Source: Hydractinia symbiolongicarpus (taxonomy: Eukaryota; Cnidaria; Hydrozoa; Anthoathecata; Hydractiniidae). Taken from it: a DNA stretch of 64,000 bases. The translations under genes were made by a program, and so were the position numbers. The stretch spans positions 23,379,001 to 23,443,000 of the forward strand of contig NC_079882.1 of NCBI RefSeq assembly GCF_029227915.1, given 5' to 3'. Shown here one piece after another: positions 47,354 to 59,120 of the stretch. The notes beneath the pieces are model-generated. The model was not told the origin of the DNA. It saw nothing but the letters and a program-made list of their open reading frames with translations, and made no database searches. Within the stretch, counting starts at the first letter, position 1, and each line of letters begins with the position of its first letter.

Positions 47354-50300
47354 ATGTCCGCCTACAACTTTCCTGGATTGATTGCCCAAAAACAAAACGC
47401 AGAGATATTAAGTAAAGAAGAAATCCAATGGTTTGTTTCTCAAGTTTGCAACAAATCAGCACATGATGCTCAAATTGGTGCTATGCTGATGGCGATATTT
47501 TTGAAAGGTAACCTTTCTAGTCGTAGTAGTTGTTATTGTTATTGTTATTATTGTCGTCGTTGATTCGTTTGAAAACTAGTGATTCTCGCAATGCCTCAAT
47601 GAAAAACAAATTTTCTACGAACAATATGGACTTTATCTTTTCAGGAATGACCAGAGAAGAGACAGCAGTTCTAACTGAATGCATGACAAACTCTGGAGAG
47701 GTTTTGTCATGGCCCGATTCTTGGAAGCATTTGGTCGTGGATAAACATTCAACTGGAGGAGTTGGAGACAAAATAAGTCTTGTGCTTGCTCCAGCATTAG
47801 CAGCCTGTGGTCTGAAGGTTCGTAATTAAAGACGCGCTTTATGCGGTTATTATTAAGATAGGCTTAACTTCTGTACAACAGCTTTTTTAAAAATCCACGC
47901 TTTTTATAAGCAACGTCTTATACGCAACACGAAGCTTAAATTCTTTAACGTACGAAGCAACTTGTAACCAACAGCCAGCGGCAAGTGCGAAAAAGAACGA
48001 ACAATAAGGATTAGAAGACAGTAATAATTTCCGCGAAATCTCTTGTTCTAAAAGTCATGTAATTTTCATACAATGACAAAATTGATTGAACTGAAAGTTT
48101 GATTTCGATTTGAGTAGCAACCTAACAGAGCAAGCAAATAGTAATAGTAATAATTTGACCTTTCAAAGTATAGATAGTCAACAAACGATAGGTAAGCAGC
48201 AATTAAGTTTTTAAATACAAAACTGGAGCAGCATGAACATCAGCCAAAATTTGGTGTTGTGAAGCTTAAGCTTTGTACACCGCCCTTTTTTCAAAGTTCG
48301 TCATTAATAACGCCTTGACGCCATTATAACGCTGACAACGCTTGTGACACCATTAATGAGATACGGAACTTCCTTAGCTTCGTAATTCTGCACGGTTTCA
48401 ATTTAACAAATGGGTATACTTTTCTTTAAATAATAAATGAATTTGTCCAGTGTGCCTGTCACACAAGTATGTGCGTGCATGCTGTCAGTGAATAGATCTA
48501 AATGGGGTAGGAATCACGAGGTCTACCTGAGAAATATTAATAATTTTTTTGAAAAATACCGGTAACACACCGGTAACACACCGGTATCCCCTTTTCCATA
48601 TTAGCAATGTGGAAGCCATGCGACATTCATCGCGAAACCCGAACCAACATTAAAGTTGGGAAAAAGAAAGATGTTCATTTGAGGAACTAAAACCGAGAGT
48701 AAAAAGAAAACAAAAAATGGACGAGTTATATGTTTATTAGCCTAGTGAAAAAGTCCGCGTAACTTGTTACCAGGCTAAACGCAATCTATGCCACGCTTTT
48801 AACAGAATAAGGTCATAAGCATAAAAAACAAAACAAACATGTAGGCGGGAAAGTAAATCACATGTATTTTGAACTGGCAAATTGCCAAAATATGGAAATG
48901 ATAACAGATGATCATTTATTGTCTGCAACCTCGGTTAAAAATTAAAAAAACGGTTTTGTTGCCATAGGTTTGTTAACTCTAACTTTTTCCTATACCTGAA
49001 TTTAACTGAAATTTAGTCCATTTTTTCATAGAAAGAACTTTCCTTAACATTTTGTCTGAAATGACTCGATATTTAAAAATTAGTGCAAGTATAAAAATTA
49101 GTATGAAATAGTACGAAACTTTCTGACATGTCACATGACCAACAGGTGTCTTTTGCAGACCAGAAATAGATAAACATTGCTTGGGGGTCACGTATACTGT
49201 CATAGTGAAAAGCTAATTTAGACTCAAATTTAAACTTGTGACGAAAATTGTAGAAAGTTGGACCATTGATGGATTTTGATATGTTGGAAAAGATAAGGTA
49301 GATTTATTGTAAGCTCAACGTATTTCAAGTAGCAAAACATCTTCGGAAGTTTAATGGAAGATCCAACAATGCTTAAGTACAACTATTTTAACTCATACTT
49401 GGTACAGAAATACTCGACTGCTGTCACGGCGTCCACTGCTGTCACGGCGTGAACAAAACATTGGCAAAATATATTCGGAAGTTTAAAGACAATTTTTCAT
49501 CAGGAATTTTAACAGTCCTTCTTAGGCGAATCATTAGTGGAAACGCAACATGAAAGCAAAATCTTGTCACTCTTTTCTAGTTTTGTAAACGTGATTTTCA
49601 TTCACTCGTTTATCTTACTTTCATATACATCAAACATCTGATAAAGGATACTTGTTCGATTTAATGGTGAACATGACGTATTGTGTTTATCTAAGAAAGG
49701 AAAGGAACAATGTTACCATGCAACTTCTCCATTATGGAATTATATTCCAGTGTATTTTCAGGAGAACTTTCCTCTTGAATATCAAACCTTGCATTTTCTT
49801 ATGCTGGATGGTACGTTAGTTTTTGGTGATCAACTTTATGACGATGATAATTTAGAAGTTGACGAAACACTTAATAACACCTATATCAACTCAAATGAGA
49901 TACCTGCAAAGATATACGATCTAAAGCTACTTACCGTGAGATTCTTCATGAACTTCAAAGTATGACATTTCTCATCAATGGTAAGAAAGCATTAGATGTA
50001 ATTTAGTAAAAAACTTAGCGAGGCAATAGCACACACACTCCTAGTGAGAATGATATGTCACTGCAACCAAAAAGCGTCATCATCTTCCAATTTTCGGAAT
50101 CTACAGCTACCTAAATTACCGAAGATCAATACATTGACTGGACGAGTTAGAGAAGCTGTGGAAGCTGAAGTGTCGTCCACGCTAATTATACTAAAAAGTA
50201 ACCTTGAAAAACATGAAAATTGCCCTTCTTCAACCCACCTATCTCAGAACTGAAGAAAGTACATATACCTGCAAAGTAAAAGAAAAATTCCGCTGGTGAG

Positions 50301-53300
50301 AAAGTTCTAATTATACGCAGCAAAAAATAGAGGGGAAAAATTACAAAGGTTGTTTGCCATCAGTACTGCGAGATAAGGAAGACAATCTCGCAACCACCAA
50401 TTTACTCGATTTATAATGACGAGAGATAAAAATATTTAATGTAATCACATGCTTACGGATGAGTCGATGAGCGTGACAATGCAGTTTCCAAAAGTATATG
50501 TGTTTCAGGAAACTATGGTTGGACAGTGGCTGCTTTTTTAAACACTCCACCGAAACAGTGTTTCCTCCAAATTTTGCACACGAAAAGTCTGCACTGGATT
50601 TGTGAGCAAACGACGGGGAGAAAATGGTAGCCTATTGGAGAAAGAAAATGACAGCCTATTGGTTGAAATATTAAACGCAAAGTTTTTAAACAAATAGCGT
50701 CTTTATAAATTCTTCTTGCCACCCTCATATACCTTTCTCCTTATCATAATACTGTATGACAGAGGTACATACACGTTTGTGCTTTAAAAACAAAGTTTTT
50801 AAGAACACAGATCAAATTCTGTCAAAAAAGAAAAACATATTCAATTATTATCCCCATTGGAAATTTAGAATGTTACCACAGGTTAACTCGACGCGATTTT
50901 TTTCCTAAAAATGGATCTATTTTCTGACTTCTGCTTTTGGTTCCTCCAATGAGCATTTTTTGGAGGAAAAGGGAGATTCGGGCAGAAGTTGTTTCAGTAA
51001 CCTTTTCGTAGTATTTTTAAGGAGGTTATTTTTAATTTATTCTAATTTTGTTTTCTTTTTTCTAAACTGATCAATCATATTTATACAAACGAACTCTTGT
51101 GTAAGTTTACATTTGGTTTCATGTTAGGTACCTATGATATCTGGTCGATCGTTAGGTTTTACTGGTGGAACTTTAGACAAATTGGAATCGATCCCTGGTT
51201 ACAACGTTCTTCTATCTCCATCGGAGATGCTGGAAATCCTCGAGAACGTTGGCTGTTGTATTGTTGGACAAACAGAGGCGTTAGTTCCTGCTGATAAATC
51301 GTTGTATGCAATACGCGATATCACTAGTACCGTGGCTTCACAACCGTTAATTGTTAGTTCAATCATTTCTAAAAAGGCAGCAGGTATATTTTTGTGCTTG
51401 AAAGCAAGACCACTCTAATCTATTTTTTAGATGCGATAATTTTTTAGATGCGATAATTTTTTAGATGCGATAATTTTTTGACAAGCACGTTGACGTAAAT
51501 ATTTGCATTTGTCGATCTTTCGAAATATACATCATCAGATAGTTTAGATAGCATGCGATTTCACTTTTATTAGAGGGGCATCGTTTGCAATGTAGTTTAG
51601 GAGACATCCATAATGTAACTCTCGTCGTACGTTTATCTCTCTGTGGGCCAAAAATGGTAACTGCGAGCATGGACGAGCTAATTTCTGTGAATTTTGCCAC
51701 AGGAAACATTGTTCATGACTCCTGATTGTTTTGGGCGTCATATAAATTAACAATCATTCTTCTCTTGCTGTAGAGGGTTTAAGCTGTCTTGTATTGGATG
51801 TCAAATTTGGTTGCGGTTCTTTCCAGAAAACAAAAGCAGAGGCGGAGTGTCTTGCAGCAGCTTTGACTGCGACAAGTAAAGCTATGGGAATAAAGACGAC
51901 GTCTTTTGTGACTGAAATGGACCAGCCGTTGGGATCGGCTGTCGGCAATTCTGTTGAAGTTATAGAAGCTATTGAATGTCTACAAGGAAATGGTCCGGCG
52001 GATGTTTTAGAGCTGGTCATTTGTCAAGGTTGGTTGGTTTCTTAACAACTTTAAAATTCAATTGAAATTGCTCGTTTTATTTATTTAAGCCTATCAGCCT
52101 TTTCTTTACTTTGCCTTCTATTACCCCTCTAGCTGTTATAAAGCTATGAACGTATTTCGTAACATAAATGTGTATTTTATTGCATGAAAAGTCGAGTGAA
52201 GCTAGAATCACCCAAAGTTAACCTATTCTCATATTGCGTGTTTTTTTGTGGTTTTTTTTTTATTTTATTTCCTCATTTTTTGGCCAGATGGCAAGCCAGA
52301 TGATTTTTTGTGTTGCTCTCTTCTTGAATTGCATTCTGGGTAAGGAAATGTACCGTGTTGTGTGGAAAACGGACACCGCATTGTTTTTAATGACAGTTGA
52401 ACGAAATTTTTAAATTAGCCATTAGAGATATTGTTTTTTTAACGAGTTTTTTATTAGCCCGTTGTTTACACTCGTTTAACCTGATAATACATACCATTTT
52501 TTAATGAATAAAATGACTAAAAATAATCTCTCTAAACATCATTACAGCTAACAAAGTCATTACAGCTAACATTTTTTTTCTTGTCTTTAATAGAGATTGC
52601 CGGGGAGAAATTGTTATAACAGTGCGGAGTTTTAGCCACGTTAGGGAATGACGTGCTTTTCTGTACAAATTTTACAAAACGGCGCGTCGTGTGAAGCAAA
52701 GAAGTTGCATAAAGCGCGCGAAAAAGAATTGAGAAAGATAGAATTGTGGACGACCTAAAACCTTCAGTTTTTAAATTCCGCTATAATTTAAACAACTGTT
52801 TTCAATTTATTTTTAATGTGCTTGGTTTAACATGTAAACACTGGCTGAAACAAATTATAATGACGCAACTTGCTCGTGTCTTTAAAATATTTGTATCCTT
52901 CTAATCAGTTCTCTTCGTACTAAACTTAGCGTTTGCTATTTTAATAGAGCCGCAAATATAGAATTTGCACCGCGATTATACATCTGCAACCTAACGGAAG
53001 TATTAATTAAAACTCTTTTTACTGTACATTTAGCTAATTAAATTTCCTAATTGCTTCGTTAAAATCCCAATTTTAAGTAATTAATAAAAAACAAATCTTC
53101 TCTAATCACCTAACAAACCCATTATGAGGATTGTTTGATCCTAATTAGCGTAAATGTGGAAATTGTTGACATAATAAAATGAATTGTTAATAGCAGTTAC
53201 TAAAGTTATTCCAAATGCCTGTTGGTTTGTTCATATATTTGAAGTCAATTAACACTATTAACGGCATCATTAGGTACCAGATCCAATGTTAACAGATTTC

Positions 53301-54101
53301 AATTTAATTTTTTTCCCTTTTCGATTTTTTTTAATGCAAATTTTTTTTTAACGCAAATTTTTTTACTTTTAACTTTATTTTTTACTGTAAAAGTGTAGAC
53401 CAAGGACTGTTAAAACTAAGATACAATTTGAATTTAGTATAGTCAACTTCGTCCACAGGGCCTTTTTTTGCTTTTTTGATATGAATTGCCCAGCTTTCCG
53501 TTACACTAAACACGAGATTTCCCTTACACTGTGTTGATATGTAAATTTCGTGATTTAAGGTGGCGAGTTATTGCATTTGAACGAGCAAGTTGATAGTTTC
53601 GAGGAAGGCAAGCGAAAAATTCAAGACGTTCTGAAAAATGGTGCTGCATTGTTGAAATTTAAGCAAATGATAGTAGCGCAGGGTGTTGATGAAAAGGTTG
53701 GCTGCGAACTTATCGAAAACCCAAGAAACGCCCTTCCCCTCTCGAAACATACTACGGTTTTAAATGCACCAAAAACAGGTACCGTTACTAACATTGACGC
53801 CTTGACATGCGCACAAGTCTCCGCCGCCTTGGGCGCAGGGCGTTCTTTTCCTACGGATAACGTGACGCATAATACTGGGTTACTTTTAAAAATTTCCAAA
53901 GGGGGTTTTATTGAGAAAGGACAGCCATGGGTTGAACTGTTTCATGTTGAAGATACGATGAATTCATCTCTGAAGAAGGACTTAGAAGACGCCATTACTA
54001 TTGACGATGATTCAACCGCGAGTAAAGCAAGCGAAAATTCGAGAGTTCACTCAATCATAAGAGATACAAGTGTCGGAAAGCCAGTCATGAAATGTCAGTA
54101 A
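47354..54101 (+). CDS. TYMP: Thymidine phosphorylase, 5 coding exons
   Basis: Coding exons are 47354-47507, 47645-47817, 51128-51383, 51774-52028 and 53560-54101. Phases agree and give 459 residues (human 482, E. coli 440). The enzyme converts thymidine and phosphate to thymine and deoxyribose-1-phosphate in cytosolic pyrimidine salvage. Landmarks: an N-terminal helical domain with [10 protein letters not shown]; the phosphate-binding loop [10 protein letters not shown] (85-94); [16 protein letters not shown] (114-129), close to the family signature but with serine where glycine or alanine is usual; and base-binding R172, S187 and K191 in [10 protein letters not shown] and SIISKK, aligned with E. 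coli R171, S186 and K190. The C-terminal alpha/beta domain has ALGAGRS. The ATG at 47354 was chosen because upstream frame is only triplet-repeat sequence. The exon 2 donor (AAG|GTTCGT) is weak. AATAAA lies at 54212. Active-site residues are intact. Confidence 0.95.
47818..51127. other. 3.3-kb intron 2 of the thymidine phosphorylase gene
   Basis: Contains CCGGTAACACA repeated near 48560-48590, a 17-18-bp tandem duplication (ACTGCTGTCACGGCGT) at 49418-49451, a 24-bp duplication near 50622-50662, and two open frames (49681-49965 and 50044-50253) without recognised homology. These frames could be relics of an inserted element. Confidence 0.5.
51422..51479. repeat. 17-bp tandem repeat, 3 units
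   Basis: Units of AGATGCGATAATTTTTT repeat three times in intron 3 of the thymidine phosphorylase gene. Confidence 0.85.
52029..53559. other. 1.5-kb intron 4 of the thymidine phosphorylase gene
   Basis: AT-rich, with no gene, repeat or structure of note. Confidence 0.55.
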
Positions 54102-54211
54102 AGATACCAAGTTATTATCTCGACATCATATTTCCCTTTTGCTTCCACAACACTATACATACATACTCATCTACGTGTTATTTAGCTATGTGTTTTTACT
54201 TGACTAGTTTT

Positions 54212-54217
54212 AATAAA
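54212..54217 (+). promoter_or_regulatory. Candidate polyadenylation signal of the thymidine phosphorylase gene
   Basis: A canonical AATAAA about 110 bases after the stop codon, with T-rich sequence downstream. Confidence 0.6.
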
Positions 54218-56022
54218 CTATTTATGTTTTCTATTTATGTAAGCTTTTATTATTTTTGTTATTTTTGTTCTTTCTGGTGCACTGAATTCAGGGAAATTTG
54301 AATTAGTTATATTTTTAGTGGGTATTTTTCATTATGTGAAAACTTGCATCAATTCGTGAGTTTTATGTTCTTATATGATTCGATGTACATACGGAAAGCA
54401 AAAATTGTCGTCGTAATACTGTCCTTGCTCGTAACTTTTTTAAAACTGTTGTGTTGTTGTTGTTGTTATTATTGTTGTTATTGTTATTGTTGTTTTTTGT
54501 TATTGTTGTTGGTTACATTAAAGTTTTTATATTTAGAATTTTTTAAAAAAGAAGACTTAGTTATATTTGTAATAGTATATCGATAAAAAGGAGAAATAAT
54601 AATATAATTTCTTTTTTGTTTTGTTTTGTTTTTTACTTAAAATCCAGATCAACTGCATACGAAAGAGGTTTGCTTCGTAGGCGAAGGGTTTTTTTTAAAA
54701 TATATTTTCGACAGATGGTAAAACTATAAAGATTTTAATTTGCTTTAAAATTTTCGCACGAAAATGGGTGACACGAGGCTGTTTTTTTCGTGATCACTCA
54801 CTCTCCTCCCCACCTTTTTACTTTTACGAAGAATCGTGGTAAACTTTTTGGGAAAAAACGAGGAAGTGTGGTAGATGGTGATGATAAAATGATGACCTAA
54901 GTAAAAATCGTTTTTAGCATAATATCTTGTTTTATCGACAGATGAAGTACAATTTAATCAGGTTATTTTTGTTCGGTTAATTATGTACCAGCACGCGTGT
55001 AGTAATGTCTATGACGTCATAAGTTTGCAATTAATTCACGCATGTTTGTTTTAATTTCAAATGCGAAAAAATACTTCAGGTATCTTTTTTAGCGGTGTAG
55101 TTGCGGTACTGTTGAGAGTGGGGATGGTAGCGAGAGTGAGATGTAACAAAACCAAGTCTTTTGTTTTTAACCTCTTCTTCTTTGCACTCGTTTCAGCATA
55201 TTTTAGGCAAATATCCCACTGGTTTTACAATAGCAATTTCAAACAATGTTATACAAAGTGGGTGAGAAACCAGCCATTAGATTGGAACTTTATATGACGC
55301 TAAAATATAAATTTTGGCTCGTTTATTATTGTCTCGTTTATTACTATCATCTTGTTTCGCTTCGCTACCAGCGCTTATCGGACAAAAAATGTGAGACAAA
55401 AGTGACGAATTTCTTCGAGGGTGATATATTTTCTGACAAATTGTCCGTCGAAAATTCTTTCCAACGAGTTCTGATGAGAAATTTACTTCATGATATATTG
55501 TTCGAATAATACTATTGTCCGATTCGGTATTCTATTTTTTGCACAACGCCACAAAACCTTCCAAGAGAGAAAGGTTTTTAAAAACTTTAAAATACTTGTT
55601 AATGATTTTCATTCGAATCACTGAAATTACACTTTCGTTAGGTTTTTAATGAGAGCTAATAAATATTAAAATGTTTTGTGGCATTAAAATGACACATTAG
55701 CTGAAATTCAGTAAACTCATTGGTTTTATATTGTTTCACAAGTACACAAATTTTTTCATTTTTTTTAGCAAAAATTAGAATTAGAATATTTTGTAATCGA
55801 GGGTTCGATCAAAATAAGTAATGATACCTCAGTTTTCATCTAATGAATTTACCAAAAACTTGGTTTGGGTTGTTTATTTTTAAATATATTTACATTTCAA
55901 TTCAAAAATTCTAATATTATAATATATTATTTGTGAAAATATAGAATACCAAAAATATCCTCAGCCTTTTATTTTTATGCACACTAAAAAAAATACTGAT
56001 AGTGAAAAAGAAAAACTATTCC

Positions 56023-56086
56023 ATTCTCGGCCCCAGAGCTTTTTCAGATTAAAACCGAGGTTCATCAGGGCTCTGGGGTCGAGAAT
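56023..56086. mobile_element. Short fold-back element
   Basis: ATTCTCGGCCCCAGAGC at left and GCTCTGGGGTCGAGAAT at right are reverse complements at 16 of 17 positions. The inner 30 bases contain AGATTAAAACCGAGGTTCAT. The ends recall the CTCGTTCCCAGG family but may be a separate one. Confidence 0.65.
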
Positions 56087-58853
56087 GATCATGAGTATAT
56101 GATCAGAATTTAGTTGTATAGATATTGTGAAATGATTACAGACTGTTATTGTTCTGTTGTTCGATAGTGTTGTTGTCACGTGGTAACGATAAAATATCAA
56201 GAAAAAAAACGTTAAGAAATAAATTATCGAGAGCGGGTTGTTTTTTCTTTTTGCTGATCTCAGCATAAGTAAACACCTAAGAACAATGCGATTTGTCACT
56301 TGATCTGAAAAAGGGAAATACATTTCATGACGTCGATACTAGAGAACCAGGCAGGCATCACTCCGCATTTTTCCCCTAAAAAACTTTTTTTAAAATAAGT
56401 TTTCCCTATTATACTTGAAATGATTTAAAATGAATATATACCTATTAGAACCACATGGTGTGTGTTATATATACTCTGAACATTGTCATCAATGTTGTTA
56501 TCAAAATTAGCAAACAAACTTCTTTTTTTTCCACATATTTTTACAAGTTAAAACAACAAACTCTAGAAGCTTAAAATAACCACTTCAGGTTTGTTAGGTC
56601 TGTTTAATGGTTACATAAAACGACGCGAAGAGTTAATTTTTCTATCTTTGGATTTAATATTTCAAAAATTTACTCTGTTCAACCCAACCATGGTGAGTCT
56701 TCTAACATCACCTAAATCTGGCCAGCACTTTTATTATTGTGCCGACAGTCCTGCATTTAGAAAAAAAACAATCAGATTTACGGTATCCTTATTGGAAAAA
56801 CAAAAAAAAACTACTATAACGATCCATGTCAATAAGAATGTAATTTTTCGGCTTCAAAATAACAACGACAAACTAAGGTATAATTGCACAAGGTCAAGTT
56901 TTGACGATGTTGTAGTTGTGTTTAATGAAACTTGATTCTTGTGTTTAAGTAAACTATCCATAACACAACGAAAAATACACAACGTAAGAATTCACCAAGG
57001 CTTAGCATATACTTAAAAGCTCCCAATCTGAGCATCAATGTAGTTATAAACGTTGAAACATAGACCTTATATGAACGTACGGAACCCTGTATTATAGCCC
57101 ACCACATGCCCTATATTGGAACCAAGAGCATTGGTCAGTTTGTAGCACACTCGTTCGGTGCATTAAAAGTTACACGTTAAATCTAGGGTAGTGGTCTAAT
57201 TTCAGAGATTTTTGTAGCTCAAATGGAAGCTTCAAACTCGCATTTGTGGTCTCTCTTAAAGCAATTAATAGGGTATATTCTTTGAAAAGTTTGCGAGGCG
57301 AACCACAAATTGTAAACTACAATCGAAGTAAATGCCAATGTCATGAACAATTATTTGCGAAATATGAAAACGATTGCCTAAAAAACTAAAAAAATACATA
57401 TAGATTACCAGTAAACACGTTTTACCAATCGTCCGATTCTTACATTTCGTTTTTAAGTGGAAATTCACCTTAATATCAAGTGAAATAGCCGCCTATAAAA
57501 TAAGAAGGCCCTGGAAACGAGGGTGAGGTGTAAGTTGGTTTTAAAACTTGTAAAAAGAGACTGGTATGTTTGGGTGCTAGAAAATTTTATACTGTGCATC
57601 ACATGTATATTTTAATGTACGCATGAATTAGATTTGAAGATGTTGCAACATTCTAAAATAAATTTACAATCAACTTTTGCTTGCTTTAAACGTAATACCG
57701 ACTCTGGTATGCGTTTTACTGTCACTGAAACAATGCATAAAAATACTTCAGTTGGTAGGAAGTCACGCTTACAGAATAATCACAATATCGATATGAATGA
57801 TTACTATCACTATGGCAACAACTATCAGCTGATATGCTCATTACAATTATCACAGGTTGGGTTATTCAACATAATGAGCTTTCAGGCAGCCTCTTGAATC
57901 AGCTGAGAATCAGCACTGTTTATTCAACATGTCACATTAGGTCCCTCCTGCGGTTTTTAAGATATTCATCAAATTACATAATGTCCATGACAAGCGGAGA
58001 AATCTAAAAGCTAACTAGATTTTATTGCTGTCATCATGAAGTATCGTTTGCCTTAAGTGCTGTCCATTTAAATATTATATGATCAATTTGGAATTAATAT
58101 TACATGTAAATTTATCAATTCATTTTACACTGCACCTCCTTTCTAATTGTACCTCTACGTTATTATAACAACAACGGAAATTAGGCTAGTTAGTACTAGC
58201 CGCAACTCCCCCCTTCTTATTAGCTTAAGTGCACTTTATATACAGGTTGGTTAGCTTATTCGTGCTGTTGCTATGGAAACGGGTGACCCTACGAATTATG
58301 ATATTTACTCTTGTAAACTGAAGTAGTGTGCACGTTTTGGAAAGACACTTGTAAGCACAAATTCTAAACTTGCAGCTATTTCCTTGACCCAGTTATGTAA
58401 CTGTTTTTCTTTAGTGTGGTGGTAGCCGCTCTTAACATTGCTATTATGTGCTTTTACGCCTCACGTACAAAAGTTGACAGTTTCATCACGTTTTATGCAA
58501 CATTTGTAATTTTTTGCATCGTCTTAAGAATTTGACATTTTTAGCTCAGAATGATTCCAAATAATTCAGATTGAGGTTTCTTATAAAGCATACACTTAAT
58601 AAATGTGTAAGCTGTAATACGTATTGTTTCATTTATGGCTCTGAATTTCATATTTATACCGCAAACACGCCAAAAAATTTAACCAAAAAGCCTGTTCAAG
58701 CCATAGATCCAATCAAATAAAAGGTATATTGATACGATACGTCAACATTTTTAGTGAAAACTCATAAAGATCAAAAGATGACAAGCTATTGTTGATAGTT
58801 GTTTTTAAATTATGCTTTATGATGTTAAAATTGTTGATCGTGACCTTTTCTTA

Positions 58854-59120
58854 AGGCCGAGATACATTTAAAATTTGGGCACCTGTTGTTGTCGGCAGCT
58901 TTGAACTTATTTCGAAATATAGAAAATTATACAAATCGATTTGCAGAATTTTCTTGCTCTGAAATACCTGTGAAAGTTTTGCAGCAGGTCTAGAAATTAA
59001 TTTCAGAGCAATTCGAAATACTTTCGAAAGCTTTTGAAATGTTTCAAAATATTTCGAAATATTTCTGAAATAAAAATTTCAGACAGTTTCGAAATAAAAA
59101 TTTCAAATGTATCTCGGCCT
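58854..59120. mobile_element. MITE, 267 bp, TTA target duplication
   Basis: Inverted ends AGGCCGAGATACATTT (58854-58869) and AAATGTATCTCGGCCT (59105-59120) match perfectly and are flanked by TTA on both sides (58851-58853 and 59121-59123). A TTA duplication fits PIF/Harbinger-mobilised MITEs. The interior has repeated TTTCGAAAT motifs that can self-pair. No coding content. The termini differ from those of the 603-bp element at 38236. Confidence 0.88.

Larger units (their letters stand above)
54102..58853. other. Intergenic, no certain gene
   Basis: Begins with the 3' UTR of the thymidine phosphorylase gene (AATAAA at 54212-54217). It holds a GTT/ATT triplet tract at 54450-54510 and a fold-back at 56023-56086. 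An open frame at 56591-56935 follows an acceptor-like CTTCAG and reads PTMVSLLTSPKSGQHFYYC among others. It could be an exon, but I do not recognise it. A fragment near 57215 echoes the SINE at 44775-45113. Confidence 0.45.

Noticed and set aside
49681-50253. Two open frames in thymidine phosphorylase intron 2 as a nested gene
   Set aside because: They lie in different frames, have no recognised motif and no clear splice sites linking them.
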